Part shown: positions 45,201 to 51,833 of the stretch, piece by piece | Position numbering within the stretch: position 1 is the first letter of the stretch | Layout of the letters: the number at the start of each line of letters is the position of its first letter | Source of the DNA: an uncultured Christensenella sp. | Lineage (GTDB): Bacteria > Bacillota > Clostridia > Christensenellales > Borkfalkiaceae | Assembly (NCBI GenBank): GCA_910585235.1 | Contig: CAJUCM010000006.1 | Coordinates: forward strand, 15,920-79,919 | Direction: 5' to 3' | Length of the DNA: 64,000 nt | The notes under the pieces: generated by a model | Seen by the model: only the letters and a program-made list of their open reading frames with translations | What the model was told of the DNA's origin: nothing | Databases searched by the model: none | Made by a program: the position numbers and the translations under genes

Positions 45201-45364
45201 GCGGAACAACGACGGCATTTGATTATGTGTTCTCGGCAATTACGGGAAGTCTCAGAGACAGATACAATTTTGCTCTTGGTTGCGGTCTTAGCTATTCGAG
45301 CTTGAAAGTTACGGAAGCTCCCGCGCGTTCGGATGCTCCTACTGCCGTTAATCCTGAGACCTGA
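39290..45364 (+). CDS. Giant multi-module surface lipoprotein (2,024 aa)
   Basis: A lipoprotein signal ends at LFAC with Cys23 lipidated. Four modules each begin with a Cys pair after a His-rich lead: CSYC at residue 143, CTLC at 971, CTVC at 1600 and CNC at 1823. Each head is followed by about 180 residues with beta-sandwich-like strands and repeated phrases such as FVFTG, MTYNV and VTITIDWTN, as in lectin or concanavalin-like folds. The long spacer 330-960 and the segment 1190-1590 contain Ig-like repeats. There is no LPxTG or membrane end. Function is unknown; binding of a polymer or host glycan is only an inference. Codon use turns AT-rich from about 43950 to the end, suggesting the last two modules have another origin. 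Confidence 0.75.
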   Translation: MRRWKVFLTMLCAMLAAVGLFACKSDPEEQLSGSDIQTITRVSGHSGLSFTDADKWDDVVGTLQEKITVRCRTADKETIDVAGKDCTFISGIETDGEGHFKVGAYSIKVQPTNHNPKNVSQEFNVQITHDFEAGATADDPEVCSYCGATRLTADENTVIHYGSFHSGTNNKVPAKVYGEDGTNGAVYTNKNIADSKKTYIEEFGNVDVATNGVTESLKVPTLTVGQLEPGMTITVKGKAQTSWTNWGLSEDAGYYFPVIGFADRYNNAPVWEGAPATGYTGGTAVFVRGEGWVLYNGIDSTSSGKTRPLSALSLQTYGQIGNGTGEARNYGSHELATLGTNEKRPESFTPGNVPAVNDWVDWVVYSTGNTNPTTSYNDLVDITLTWNYRQDGIIEMTYNVNGSALTAMVKVPEATMGYYDTMLHGDYVDMFITSYERIETRTPSSFAVKEVTPKNYYEGEAFDPSTINAVFTYKQSGSTEYPQGLTLANIFATTEATVSESTQWISLAEKPAVLSTYKNFKVQVSKGNELWTDTFAADGKVSVVGNKIESVAGADVGVFKNNNTVGMLVLGTDGTNVTVTPVCDVYVQTIPTGATWTNGTLADGVEYRYVALHIGGSGFETITAVKSGKTDVPYYYDNGDLVLALTEETKTVKVEGLQTTATIFDFSEAKGFKVNEELNKTTDGGNWSLNNTANTVTVTFTPNSGKTINLIEIGIGSTAMFSFRGPQSLIDYLAEGDALRNGIKITQNGGTKWENGVLTLVVEFPAADVANYMQPEIRIYVDNEKEFVFKIDYVADFIETNNFDSGWYSYVANGKIYLAQKASADGSALTMNLNAGNENVALIDLGYTFEGGIAAFKNASALTGSQISVLEIAGEYAVVIEVDPAKYGVKDKTFGYQLKEENYSDRFFAVENNAATLTDIVGGKTLILNEGSCLEKGLSGNFVKSGNVSFVASPVEFAGSHGGTFQSGQKCTLCGETYGRTTLGKLGAVTLHDNEYVELDDAFHANTNKFKEMYHGLTVKLNVGSDFYWFRNDGFVSFNDYATALESDNFTTSFGEETAQRTPLGKIDDEGNLIPDQTSYLAVLNAGAKFRIHASYQDGTFTLVWRVYRSTTTNMTDYGTPYFAFEHKLSGLTGDVSVVFGADGITTSQIGDTASGKQGMIWYFQGNLEKSMIDGVTAEEESNVEYTVGNFEKHFATVSATGGNATAITPTLKEQLGDEYTKYVSFDIDLTDTSYAAQAKVYTDAAFTTEYKGALATVESGKISMTVAFNNENAPAIYYVDLRSANGNTKQADIKINLSAVSMYDTKAVVTNNAAIVTGGTVEIAYTELPDLTDAKFSVNGVEADIAASMSFGTGVTATWENSMLTLTFAPQANLTAVPEYTVSLLDGSGKAAATSQFGLTAYPVAGGNVFEKENGKVYGMADGNKLYLYLFGEAATGTDFLEFSANNATTIANAAAKLLPYNLAYSVAGNNVAFTLNNDFTKSITAAHFENGAFKVTQFVIDLSYFEIAADAEYYFYILTAASEQADGYFTVAASRTVSATEVVDAGKRVPAIRNSCTSVGSEGYAIKNSETLVGYFGLKALPSHTWGTNAVDATLFECTVCGAILKNGNAKGTLIPAAQFGNDKINEEDGITISYFQISANSDWDSIVARTKYGAVNIDSPNLQTNVMTGVTGEMAELKAKLNNENIFPSSAGAILEKGYAWDSIKLATNAYVTVTVQKGVGIVYYLNGNKMLTYPATMVFGNGTVDDFIRLFMLCAAEEGMYVATTQFAGAIEAVDALVQKGALSDAEAANRYQLYMQERDLLKELETHVHSYTNADHTCNCGALDPLYDYPTYNTTNTFEVGVTAMNEAKTLAWVNYIQRGEKFVFTGTHKSESADNWAGINVALGSYKAIDSAIIRVDRWVDNVDAEQNDNGGKDAAENWTFTKSNTSFNDWAGVHAAARKNGNVTITIDWTNETQIKVTIALENSGTTTAFDYVFSAITGSLRDRYNFALGCGLSYSSLKVTEAPARSDAPTAVNPET

Positions 45365-45406
45365 TGATCGCTTTGACTTTAAGTCGGAGCGGCTGACTAA
45401 AAACAA

Positions 45407-45437
45407 AACCCCTCCCGTGCGGGAGGGGTTCGTTTTT
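45407..45437 (+). terminator. Terminator after the giant lipoprotein
   Basis: AACCCCTCCC (45407-45416) pairs with GGGAGGGGTT (45421-45430), then CGTTTTTG. Confidence 0.85.
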
Positions 45438-45499
45438 GGAAAAGAACGGCGCGTCGGTAAATTTTTCTTAAAAATTCAGTTTTCCGTATATAAAAATCA

Positions 45500-45528
45500 T
45501 TGACAAGCATATCCGATTGTGTTAAACT
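45500..45528 (+). promoter_or_regulatory. Promoter of the rpmG-secE-nusG operon
   Basis: TTGACA at 45500-45505, 17-bp spacer, TAAACT at 45523-45528. Confidence 0.65.
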
Positions 45529-45580
45529 TACTTTACGCACCGAAGAGGGGTGCAATTTTTTTCTATGGAGTTTTCAACCA

Positions 45581-45745
45581 ATGGCTACGAAATCTACGAG
45601 ATTGAAAGTTACTTTCGAGTGTACCGAGTGCAAAAACCGCAATTACGACAGTTTCAAAAACAAGCGTAACGATCCTGATCGTCTCGAATTGAAAAAGTAC
45701 TGCCCCGTCTGCAAAAAGCACACTGTTCACAAAGAGTCCAAATAA
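45581..45745 (+). CDS. rpmG: 50S ribosomal protein L33
   Basis: A 54-residue protein of the zinc-binding C+ type, with CTEC and CPVC pairs. I choose ATG 45581 because [20 protein letters not shown] is the full family start; an upstream in-frame extension to 45500 would lie inside the promoter. secE follows 13 nt later. Confidence 0.95.
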   Translation: MATKSTRLKVTFECTECKNRNYDSFKNKRNDPDRLELKKYCPVCKKHTVHKESK

Positions 45746-45758
45746 TTCGGAGGACGTT

Positions 45759-46052
45759 ATGTCTAAGGCAGATTCCAAAAAGCAGGAAAAGGAGCTTGAA
45801 AAAAACTCCCAACCGAACAAGCCCGATAAGTCCAAAAAGCAGGACAAGAATAAAAAACCGAACATTTTTGTCCGCATGGGCAGAAAACTCAAAGAGACGT
45901 TCGGCGAATTAAAACGCGTCACCTGGCCTTCGTTCGGCAAGGCGCTCAAAGCCACGGGGATCGTTCTTGCGATCGTGCTTACGTTTATGATCATCGTGAC
46001 CGGTGTGAACTTCGGCTTTTCCGAGCTTCTTAAATTCTTGACCGATCTGTAA
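45759..46052 (+). CDS. secE: Preprotein translocase subunit SecE
   Basis: A 97-residue protein: a long Lys/Asn/Glu-rich cytoplasmic start (1-42), the conserved LKETFGELKRVTWPSF hinge near 46-60, and one membrane helix at 68-92. It stabilises SecY. CGGAGG precedes the ATG. The position between rpmG and nusG is the classic bacterial order. Confidence 0.93.
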   Translation: MSKADSKKQEKELEKNSQPNKPDKSKKQDKNKKPNIFVRMGRKLKETFGELKRVTWPSFGKALKATGIVLAIVLTFMIIVTGVNFGFSELLKFLTDL

Positions 46053-46069
46053 TCGAGGGGGTGAGACTT

Positions 46070-46633
46070 ATGTTGCAGAATACAGAGCCGCAGTGGTACA
46101 TTCTCCACACCTATTCGGGTTACGAGGCAATGGTAAAAGAGAGCCTTTTAAGGCTGATCGAAAACAACAACCTCGCAGATCAGATCACGGACGTTAAAAT
46201 TCCCACCGAGCAGACGATCGAAGAAAAGGCGAACGGCAAAAAGAAAATCGTCGAGCGCAAACTTCTTCCCTGTTACGTCTTTATCAAAATGATTTATTCC
46301 AATCAGCTTTGGTATCTCGTAACGAATACGAGGGGGGTCACGGGATTCTGCGGACCGCAGGGCAGACCCATTCCCATGAAGGATGAAGAGATCCGCAAGA
46401 TGCGTCTTGAAGATTTCGTGACGGACGCAGATTTCAAAGTCGGCGACCGCGTTTCGATCGAGAGCGGACCTTTGGAAGGATTCATGGGTTCCATTCTCGA
46501 ACTCAACGACGAGACCCAGCGCGCGAAAGTTTCTATCGTCATGTTCGGCAGAGAGCAGGACGTTGAAGTAGATTATATCCAGATCACCAAAGTTTCTCCC
46601 GACGCCGTCGAAGTGCCGAGAGAAGAAAATTGA
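46070..46633 (+). CDS. nusG: Transcription termination/antitermination protein NusG
   Basis: A 187-residue protein with an NGN domain (WYILHTYSGYE near residue 9 and VTGFCGPQGRP near 95) and a C-terminal KOW domain (VGDRVSIESGPLEGFMG near 125). It binds RNA polymerase and links it to Rho or the ribosome. I choose ATG 46070 with GAGGGGGTGA upstream; the GTG at 46061 lies inside that site. Confidence 0.96.
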   Translation: MLQNTEPQWYILHTYSGYEAMVKESLLRLIENNNLADQITDVKIPTEQTIEEKANGKKKIVERKLLPCYVFIKMIYSNQLWYLVTNTRGVTGFCGPQGRPIPMKDEEIRKMRLEDFVTDADFKVGDRVSIESGPLEGFMGSILELNDETQRAKVSIVMFGREQDVEVDYIQITKVSPDAVEVPREEN

Positions 46634-46711
46634 TCAATCAGGAGATTGTTTGGCGGAAATTCCGCAAGTCTTATATTTGAAAGGCATAGCCCGAATAACC
46701 GCAACGGCGAG

Positions 46712-46797
46712 GGGCATTATGCTGAGAAGCCGCAGAGCGACTTACGACCTTAGCAATCACGGAATTTTGTTTTGCACAGCAAAAGAAAATTCGTGAA
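46712..46797. repeat. Intergenic repeat, copy 1 (nusG-rplK gap)
   Basis: The 57-nt core 46741-46797 is identical to 46909-46965; similarity extends left to about 46712. Each core holds a hairpin running from CACGG (46758) to TCGTG (46795), with arms TTTTGC and GCAAAA around ACA. No gene is seen in the 397-bp gap. Confidence 0.85.
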
Positions 46798-46879
46798 GAA
46801 TAAAAAGCAATTTCCTTTGACGTGATTTAAGCGTTAAAAGTGGAAAGACAAACAGGCATTATGCCGAGCGGGACCCTGC

Positions 46880-46965
46880 GAGGCTTATGCCGAAGAGCCG
46901 CAGAGCGGCTTACGACCTTAGCAATCACGGAATTTTGTTTTGCACAGCAAAAGAAAATTCGTGAA
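46880..46965. repeat. Intergenic repeat, copy 2 (nusG-rplK gap)
   Basis: A second copy 168 nt downstream of the first, with an exact 57-nt core (46909-46965). A third, partial unit with GGCATTATGCCGAG lies at about 46855-46870. The rplK ribosome binding site ACGGAGG follows at 47019-47025. Confidence 0.85.
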
Positions 46966-47030
46966 ATATGTGGGAGCGACGGTAAATTTTTGATGCCGTC
47001 ACGCGAATACCACAAATACGGAGGATTTTT

Positions 47031-47456
47031 ATGGCAAAAAAGATTACCGCGGTAGTGAAGTTACAGCTTCCCGCAGGTAAAGCCACTCCGGGACCCCCTG
47101 TCGGTTCGACGCTCGGTCCCCACGGAATTAACATTCCCGGCTTTACCAAAGAGTTCAACGCAAAAACGGCTCAGCAAGACGGACTTATTATCCCCGTCGT
47201 CATTACGATCTATCAGGATCGTTCGTTCACGTTTGTTCTCAAAACGCCGCCCGCACCCGTCCTTATCAAAAAGGCTTGCGGACTGGAAACGGCGAGTGCC
47301 GTTCCCAACAAGAACAAAGTGGGCAAACTGACCAAGGCGCAGGTGGAAGAGATCGCCAAAACGAAACTTCCCGACCTGAACTGCACTTCTCTTGAAAGCG
47401 CGATGAGCATGATCAAGGGGACTGCGCGCAGCATGGGGATCACGGTAGAAGAGTAA
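47031..47456 (+). CDS. rplK: 50S ribosomal protein L11
   Basis: A 141-residue protein of the GTPase-associated center. Conserved parts are [20 protein letters not shown] near residue 11 and the C-terminal [20 protein letters not shown] lies 6 nt before the ATG. It forms a pair with rplA. Confidence 0.97.
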   Translation: MAKKITAVVKLQLPAGKATPGPPVGSTLGPHGINIPGFTKEFNAKTAQQDGLIIPVVITIYQDRSFTFVLKTPPAPVLIKKACGLETASAVPNKNKVGKLTKAQVEEIAKTKLPDLNCTSLESAMSMIKGTARSMGITVEE

Positions 47457-47506
47457 AGGAGTTATGTGGGAGAGGGAAACCTCGTTTGACCACAGGGAGG
47501 TAATCA

Positions 47507-48196
47507 ATGAAATACGGTAAAAAATACGCCGAGAGCGTAAAGAGCTACGACCGCACCAAGCAGTACGACGCACAGGAAGCGGTTCAGCTTGCAATCGACA
47601 GTGCAAAGGCAAAATTCGATGAAACGATCGAACTTCACGTCCGTCTCGGAATCGACCCCAGACAGGCGGATCAGCAGGTTCGCGGCGTTCTCGTGCTTCC
47701 TCACGGAACGGGCAAGACGAAAAAGGTTCTCGTCATCGCAAAGGGCGACAGGGCGGATCAGGCGAAAGCCGCAGGCGCGGATTTTGTCGGCGCGGAAGAA
47801 ATGGTTCAGAAGATCCAGACCGAAAACTGGTTCGGATTCGACGTCATGATCACGACTCCCGATATGATGGGCGTCGTCGGTCGTATCGGACGTCTGCTCG
47901 GACCCAAGGGCTTGATGCCCAACCCCAAGTCGGGTACGGTCACGATGGACGTTGCAAGAGCCGTTTCCGAAGTCAAGGCAGGTAAAGTGGAGTACCGTCT
48001 CGATAAGACGGCGATCATTCACTGCCCGATCGGCAAAAAGAGCTTCGGCAACCAGAAGATCTTAGAAAACTTCAACGCGCTGATGGATGCGATCGTCAAG
48101 GCGAAACCCGCCGCGGCGAAGGGGCAGTACATCAAGAGCGTCAGCCTTTCTTCGACGATGGGACCCGGCGTAAAAGTAAATTATAGCAGACTTTGA
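47507..48196 (+). CDS. rplA: 50S ribosomal protein L1
   Basis: A 229-residue protein of the L1 stalk, with [28 protein letters not shown] and GPGVKVN. It can bind its own mRNA to limit synthesis of L11 and L1 in other bacteria. GGGAGG lies 9 nt before the ATG. Confidence 0.97.
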   Translation: MKYGKKYAESVKSYDRTKQYDAQEAVQLAIDSAKAKFDETIELHVRLGIDPRQADQQVRGVLVLPHGTGKTKKVLVIAKGDRADQAKAAGADFVGAEEMVQKIQTENWFGFDVMITTPDMMGVVGRIGRLLGPKGLMPNPKSGTVTMDVARAVSEVKAGKVEYRLDKTAIIHCPIGKKSFGNQKILENFNALMDAIVKAKPAAAKGQYIKSVSLSSTMGPGVKVNYSRL

Positions 48197-48214
48197 TTTT
48201 ATTCGTAAAATCGC

Positions 48215-48243
48215 TTGACGTTTTCACTGAAAAACGTTAGAAT
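48215..48243 (+). promoter_or_regulatory. Promoter of rplJ-rplL
   Basis: TTGACG at 48215-48220, 17-bp spacer, TAGAAT at 48238-48243, leading to a leader of about 145 nt. Confidence 0.75.
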
Positions 48244-48254
48244 AACATTATAAA

Positions 48255-48375
48255 TCGTCAGCCTGAGACAACGGGTGCGGTTCGCCGCTTAATTTCCCGT
48301 CGAGGTGCGAGAATTTCTGATTAGGAAATCACTCCGCGTCCCGTCTTTGGCGCGGAGATTTTTATTCGGGCGCAT
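48255..48375 (+). promoter_or_regulatory. L10 leader with intrinsic attenuator
   Basis: ACGGG near 48274 pairs with CCCGT near 48297, enclosing GCGG TTC CCGC. CGTCGAGGTGCGAG follows, matching the conserved core of the L10-L12 binding leader (Rfam L10_leader). Downstream, CTCCGCG (48332-48338) pairs with CGCGGAG (48351-48357), followed by ATTTTTATT. This gives a terminator-type attenuator before rplJ. In the Firmicute mechanism, excess L10(L12)4 favours termination. Confidence 0.82.
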
Positions 48376-48396
48376 ATGCGCTTTGTGGAGGTAACT

Positions 48397-48912
48397 ATGG
48401 AGAAAGAAAGAAAAATTTCCGAAAACCGCAAGGCAAAAGAAGCCGAGGTCGAAGTCATTAAAGCGAAGATCCAAGAGAGCAAATCGGTCGTGCTTGCACA
48501 TTATAACAAGCTCACCGTTCTCGAAGTGACAGACCTTAGAAACCGTTTCAGAAACGCTTCCTGCGAGTACAAAGTGTATAAAAACACGCTCGTCAGAAAG
48601 GCGTTCGACGAACTCGGCGTCACCGATTTCGACAACGATCTGAACGGCGCAACGGCATTCGTGTTCTGCCCCGACGAGACGAGCGGATGCTCGATCATCG
48701 CAAAGGCGGTCAAGGAAAATCCCGCTTTGGAAGAGAAACTCGTTCCGAAGAGCGCGTACGTAGGCGGCGCTTACGTTGACGCGGCAGGTGTCAAAAAGCT
48801 CGCGGCAATTCCTTCGAGAGAGGTGTTGATCGCAAAAATGTTGGGTTGCTTGCAGGCTCCCATCGCAAATCTCGCGTATGTATTGAACGCAATCGCGGGT
48901 CAAAAATCTTAA
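48397..48912 (+). CDS. rplJ: 50S ribosomal protein L10
   Basis: A 171-residue protein that anchors the L12 stalk. Conserved parts are VLAHYNKLTVLEVTDLRNRFR and YKVYKNTLVRKAF. I choose ATG 48397 with GTGGAGG upstream; the earlier in-frame ATG at 48376 precedes that site. rplL follows 21 nt later. Confidence 0.96.
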   Translation: MEKERKISENRKAKEAEVEVIKAKIQESKSVVLAHYNKLTVLEVTDLRNRFRNASCEYKVYKNTLVRKAFDELGVTDFDNDLNGATAFVFCPDETSGCSIIAKAVKENPALEEKLVPKSAYVGGAYVDAAGVKKLAAIPSREVLIAKMLGCLQAPIANLAYVLNAIAGQKS

Positions 48913-48933
48913 AAATTATCGGAGGAAATTAAA

Positions 48934-49305
48934 ATGGACGTTCAAAAACTCATTGAAGAAGTAAAAAGCATGACCGTTGTAGAACTCAACGATCTCGTAA
49001 AAGCGCTTGAAGAGGAGTTCGGCGTAAGCGCGGCGGCTCCCGTAGCTGTTGCAGGCGCGGCAGGCGGCGCGGCGGAAGCACCCAAGGAAGAGGAAAAGAC
49101 GGAATTCAACGTCGTCCTCAAAGACTTCGGCGCAAACAAAATCGGCGTTATCAAAGTTGTCCGCGAATTCACCGGTCTCGGTCTTGCGGAAGCGAAGAAG
49201 GCGGTCGAGAGCCTCGGCGTTCTCAAAGAAGCCGTTCCCAAGGCGGACGCAGAAGCTGCCGTTGCAAAGCTCAAAGAAGCGGGCGCAACCGCAGAATTGC
49301 AGTAA
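48934..49305 (+). CDS. rplL: 50S ribosomal protein L7/L12
   Basis: A 123-residue stalk protein with an N-terminal dimer helix (1-35), an Ala/Gly hinge (about 38-55) and a C-terminal factor-binding domain with [27 protein letters not shown] precedes the ATG. A strong terminator follows; rpoB is not downstream, unlike the usual order. Confidence 0.97.
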   Translation: MDVQKLIEEVKSMTVVELNDLVKALEEEFGVSAAAPVAVAGAAGGAAEAPKEEEKTEFNVVLKDFGANKIGVIKVVREFTGLGLAEAKKAVESLGVLKEAVPKADAEAAVAKLKEAGATAELQ

Positions 49306-49318
49306 ATTCAATCTTATC

Positions 49319-49352
49319 AAAGCCGCAGGCGATCGCCTGCGGCTTTTTTTTA
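49319..49352 (+). terminator. Terminator after rplL
   Basis: AAAGCCGCAGGC (49319-49330) pairs with GCCTGCGGCTTT (49335-49346), loop GATC, followed by a T-run. Confidence 0.9.
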
Positions 49353-49360
49353 TAAAAACG

Positions 49361-49389
49361 TTGATATTTTTTCCATTCGGTGGTATAAT
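49361..49389 (+). promoter_or_regulatory. Promoter of the structured leader and GT28 gene
   Basis: TTGATA at 49361-49366, 17-bp spacer, TATAAT at 49384-49389. The start point falls near G49396, the first base of the P1 stem. Confidence 0.75.
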
Positions 49390-49395
49390 AAAAAT

Positions 49396-49535
49396 GCCTC
49401 ACAACTGAAAAAAACCGATACGTGGCTACACTGGCATTTGGTGTATCCTTATTTCCGCGTATCGGAAAGTTGTGAGGCAAACAATTAAGGGATACTCAGT
49501 GCGGCGTTCCTTGATTGGAACGCCTTATTTTTTTG
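49396..49535 (+). promoter_or_regulatory. Unassigned structured leader with terminator (riboswitch-like)
   Basis: P1: GCCTCACAACT (49396-49406) pairs perfectly with AGTTGTGAGGC (49468-49478), 11 bp. P2: CCGATACG (49415-49422) pairs with CGTATCGG (49458-49465). P3: GGCTACAC (49424-49431) pairs with GTGTATCC (49441-49448), one mismatch, loop TGGCATTTG. The asymmetric internal loops are A-rich (49407-49414) and TTATTTCCG (49449-49457). An intrinsic terminator follows: GGCGTTCC/GGAACGCC (49503-49510 with 49517-49524) and TTATTTTTTT. I cannot match it to a known riboswitch class. The glycosyltransferase ATG is at 49562. Confidence 0.7.
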
Positions 49536-49561
49536 AATTATGCACTGAAAAGGTACACCGA

Positions 49562-50827
49562 ATGAAAAAAATTTTGATATTGACCGTTACGGCGGGCAAC
49601 GCGCACAACGCCTGCGCAATGAGCATGAAACGCGAACTCGAAGAGAGCGCCGAAGTAAAAGTCGTCGATTTGTTGAAGTGTTTTTCGACGAAACGCAACG
49701 TCTGGATCGCCGACGGGGGCTATAATTTTGCCGTGAGCAGACTTCCTAAGGTATATAACGCGTTTTATAACCGTTACCGCAAAAGAAAGCCCTTTCGGCG
49801 TTATTCCTGTCCGCCCCAAAAAACAATTCTTTCCGTTTTGGACGGGCTTCTGCAAGAGATTTTATCCTTCCGTCCGGACGTGATTTACTGCACGCATTTT
49901 TACGGGGCGATTGCGCTCACCGACCTGAATCTTGCCTACCCGCTTCCCTGCAAGACGGTCGTTTCGACGCTTGATTACGTCAATTCTCCCTTTTGGGAAG
50001 CGGGGATCGGGGTCGATCATATCGTCATTCCCAACGAGGATTTTACGGATACATACCGCGTTTTGGGGTATAGCGAACGGCAGCTGTTGCCGTTCGGCAT
50101 TCCCGTAGACGGACGCACGCTGAAAACGGAGGACAAAAAAACCGTCAGGCGGGAACTCGGACTCAACGAAGAGACTTTTACCGCAACGGTCATGTTCGGC
50201 GGGGGACATTGGCGGGGCGGATACCGGATTTTCACACAGCTTGAAAAATCGTTAAAGGGCAGAAGCGCACAGATCGTCATGATCAACGGCAGGGATGAAA
50301 AAAGTTTCCGCCGTATCGCAAAGAGAAAGGCGGAGCGCGGGATCGGCGTTTTGAACGTGGGCTATACGGATCAGGTGCCGCGCTATTTGTCCGCGGCGGA
50401 CGTCGTGATCAACAAGTGCGGCGGAGGGAGCAGTACGGAAATTATCAATAAAGCCGTTCCCATGCTGGTGACAGAAAAACTTGCCGCGCAGGAAAAATAT
50501 AATTTGGAATACCTGAAAAACAAAGGCGTTGCTTTGTCGTTCAGAAACAAAAAGGAACTCAAAAAAAATGTTCTCCGCCTGATAGACGATCCCGCGCTTC
50601 TCGAACGGATGTCGGAGAATACGCTTCCGCTTCGCAAAAATGCGACGGGTGGTTTGGCTGATTTTATTCTTTCGCAACCGACCGCAGATTACAGTGATTT
50701 TTTGGAACTGACGCTGATCGGAGGCATCGATCTCAGGGCAAAAAAATGGGTGCGGAAAGCGTTGAAAGAGGCGGATAAGAAGGAGCGCACGGCGCGCAAG
50801 AGGGCGCGGCGGACAAATAAGTTTTAA
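49562..50827 (+). CDS. MGDG-synthase/UgtP-type glycosyltransferase (GT28)
   Basis: A 421-residue GT-B enzyme that likely adds a hexose to diacylglycerol or a related lipid. The N-terminal domain begins ILILTVTAGNAHNACA, matching the G-x-G/N-H acceptor-side loop of the MGDG synthase family. The C-terminal domain has the nucleotide-sugar part: VMFGGGHWRGG, NVGYTDQVPRYLSAADVVINKCGGGSSTE and an E in the last motif. The tail (about 395-421) is very basic, fitting a membrane-surface contact. AAAGG precedes ATG 49562. It is controlled by the leader upstream. Confidence 0.82.
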   Translation: MKKILILTVTAGNAHNACAMSMKRELEESAEVKVVDLLKCFSTKRNVWIADGGYNFAVSRLPKVYNAFYNRYRKRKPFRRYSCPPQKTILSVLDGLLQEILSFRPDVIYCTHFYGAIALTDLNLAYPLPCKTVVSTLDYVNSPFWEAGIGVDHIVIPNEDFTDTYRVLGYSERQLLPFGIPVDGRTLKTEDKKTVRRELGLNEETFTATVMFGGGHWRGGYRIFTQLEKSLKGRSAQIVMINGRDEKSFRRIAKRKAERGIGVLNVGYTDQVPRYLSAADVVINKCGGGSSTEIINKAVPMLVTEKLAAQEKYNLEYLKNKGVALSFRNKKELKKNVLRLIDDPALLERMSENTLPLRKNATGGLADFILSQPTADYSDFLELTLIGGIDLRAKKWVRKALKEADKKERTARKRARRTNKF

Positions 50828-50844
50828 GAAGGGCGTGAAACCGC

Positions 50845-50873
50845 TTGACGGAAACGCCAAGAAAAGCTAAAAT
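50845..50873 (+). promoter_or_regulatory. Promoter of the cyclophilin-like gene
   Basis: TTGACG at 50845-50850, 17-bp spacer, TAAAAT at 50868-50873. Confidence 0.65.
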
Positions 50874-50896
50874 AGAAATATACGAGGAGGCTATTC

Positions 50897-51805
50897 ATGA
50901 AACATAATGTTCGCCGTATTATTTCTCTTGCGTCCGTTCTCACGCTCGGCGCCTGCACGCTCGGTATGTTTGCGGGCTGTACGACGCAACACCCCGAAGT
51001 TACGATCACCTATTCTTTCAACGGAAAGGACTATGCGGTGACTTATATTCTTTCGAGGAACGACGCGCCGAAGACCGTTCAGCACTTTATCGAACTTGCG
51101 GATGCGGGTTATTACGACGGAATGTGCGTTCATAACTACACTTCGAGCGCGATGTATTCGGGCGGATATAAGCTCAACGGCAGCGAACTCGAAGAGGTGG
51201 ATTATTTCTCCACGGTGAAACAGCTCGAAGCGGAAAAGGATATTACCTTTACGCAGTCGGTCTGGAAGACGGACGAGGCGAAAACCCCGCTCTATACCGT
51301 TTACGGCGAATTTTACCGCAACGGCGTCGATAACGAGCGTTCGCGCGAATACAAACATTCGGAGGGCGCGCTCGTCATGTACTATACGCCCAAGGTCTCC
51401 GATAAAAACAAACGCGATATTGACGTGACCGTCGAACGCGCGGACGGCGGAAAGAATAACGACGGAAATGCGTTTCAGGTCGCTCCCTATTCCCTGAACA
51501 GCGCGACTTCGCTTTTCTATACGTTCAGAAGCGCGTCGAATACGGAATACGACAGGCTCTACTGCGTATTCGGAAAAGCCGACGCCGACGATTATAAGAA
51601 TCAACTCGAAAACGGTCTTTTTGCCGCGATCGAAGAATATGAGGAGTCGTTGAGCGAGGATTCTTCCTTTACGGAGGAGAGAACGCAGAAACTCAACCGT
51701 TTCGAGCCGTTCGAGGAAATTGCCAAAGGGGATATGGACGAAACCTTCCAGACCCCCGTCGACAGACCGATCGTCATAAAATCCGTCGTCGTCAACAAAT
51801 ATTAA
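50897..51805 (+). CDS. Cyclophilin-like lipoprotein, catalytic Arg apparently lost
   Basis: A 302-residue lipoprotein with lipobox FAGC near residue 27. The cyclophilin entry pattern is visible: SRNDAPKTVQHFIELADAGYYDGMCVHN, where the family usually reads Y-Y-x-x-x-x-F-H-R. Here the position of the catalytic Arg is Asn. Later family landmarks (GxGG-type loops, the ...MAN..N... strand) are weak or expanded. It is probably a folding-factor relative on the cell surface, perhaps inactive as a peptidyl-prolyl isomerase. The insert around 95-160 is unlike common cyclophilins. AGGAGG precedes the ATG. Confidence 0.6.
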   Translation: MKHNVRRIISLASVLTLGACTLGMFAGCTTQHPEVTITYSFNGKDYAVTYILSRNDAPKTVQHFIELADAGYYDGMCVHNYTSSAMYSGGYKLNGSELEEVDYFSTVKQLEAEKDITFTQSVWKTDEAKTPLYTVYGEFYRNGVDNERSREYKHSEGALVMYYTPKVSDKNKRDIDVTVERADGGKNNDGNAFQVAPYSLNSATSLFYTFRSASNTEYDRLYCVFGKADADDYKNQLENGLFAAIEEYEESLSEDSSFTEERTQKLNRFEPFEEIAKGDMDETFQTPVDRPIVIKSVVVNKY

Positions 51806-51807
51806 AT

Positions 51808-51833
51808 AAAACGCCCTGTACGGGCGTTTTTCT
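51808..51833. terminator. Bidirectional terminator
   Basis: AAAACGCCC (51808-51816) pairs with GGGCGTTTT (51822-51830), with T and A runs on both sides. It serves convergent genes. Confidence 0.85.
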
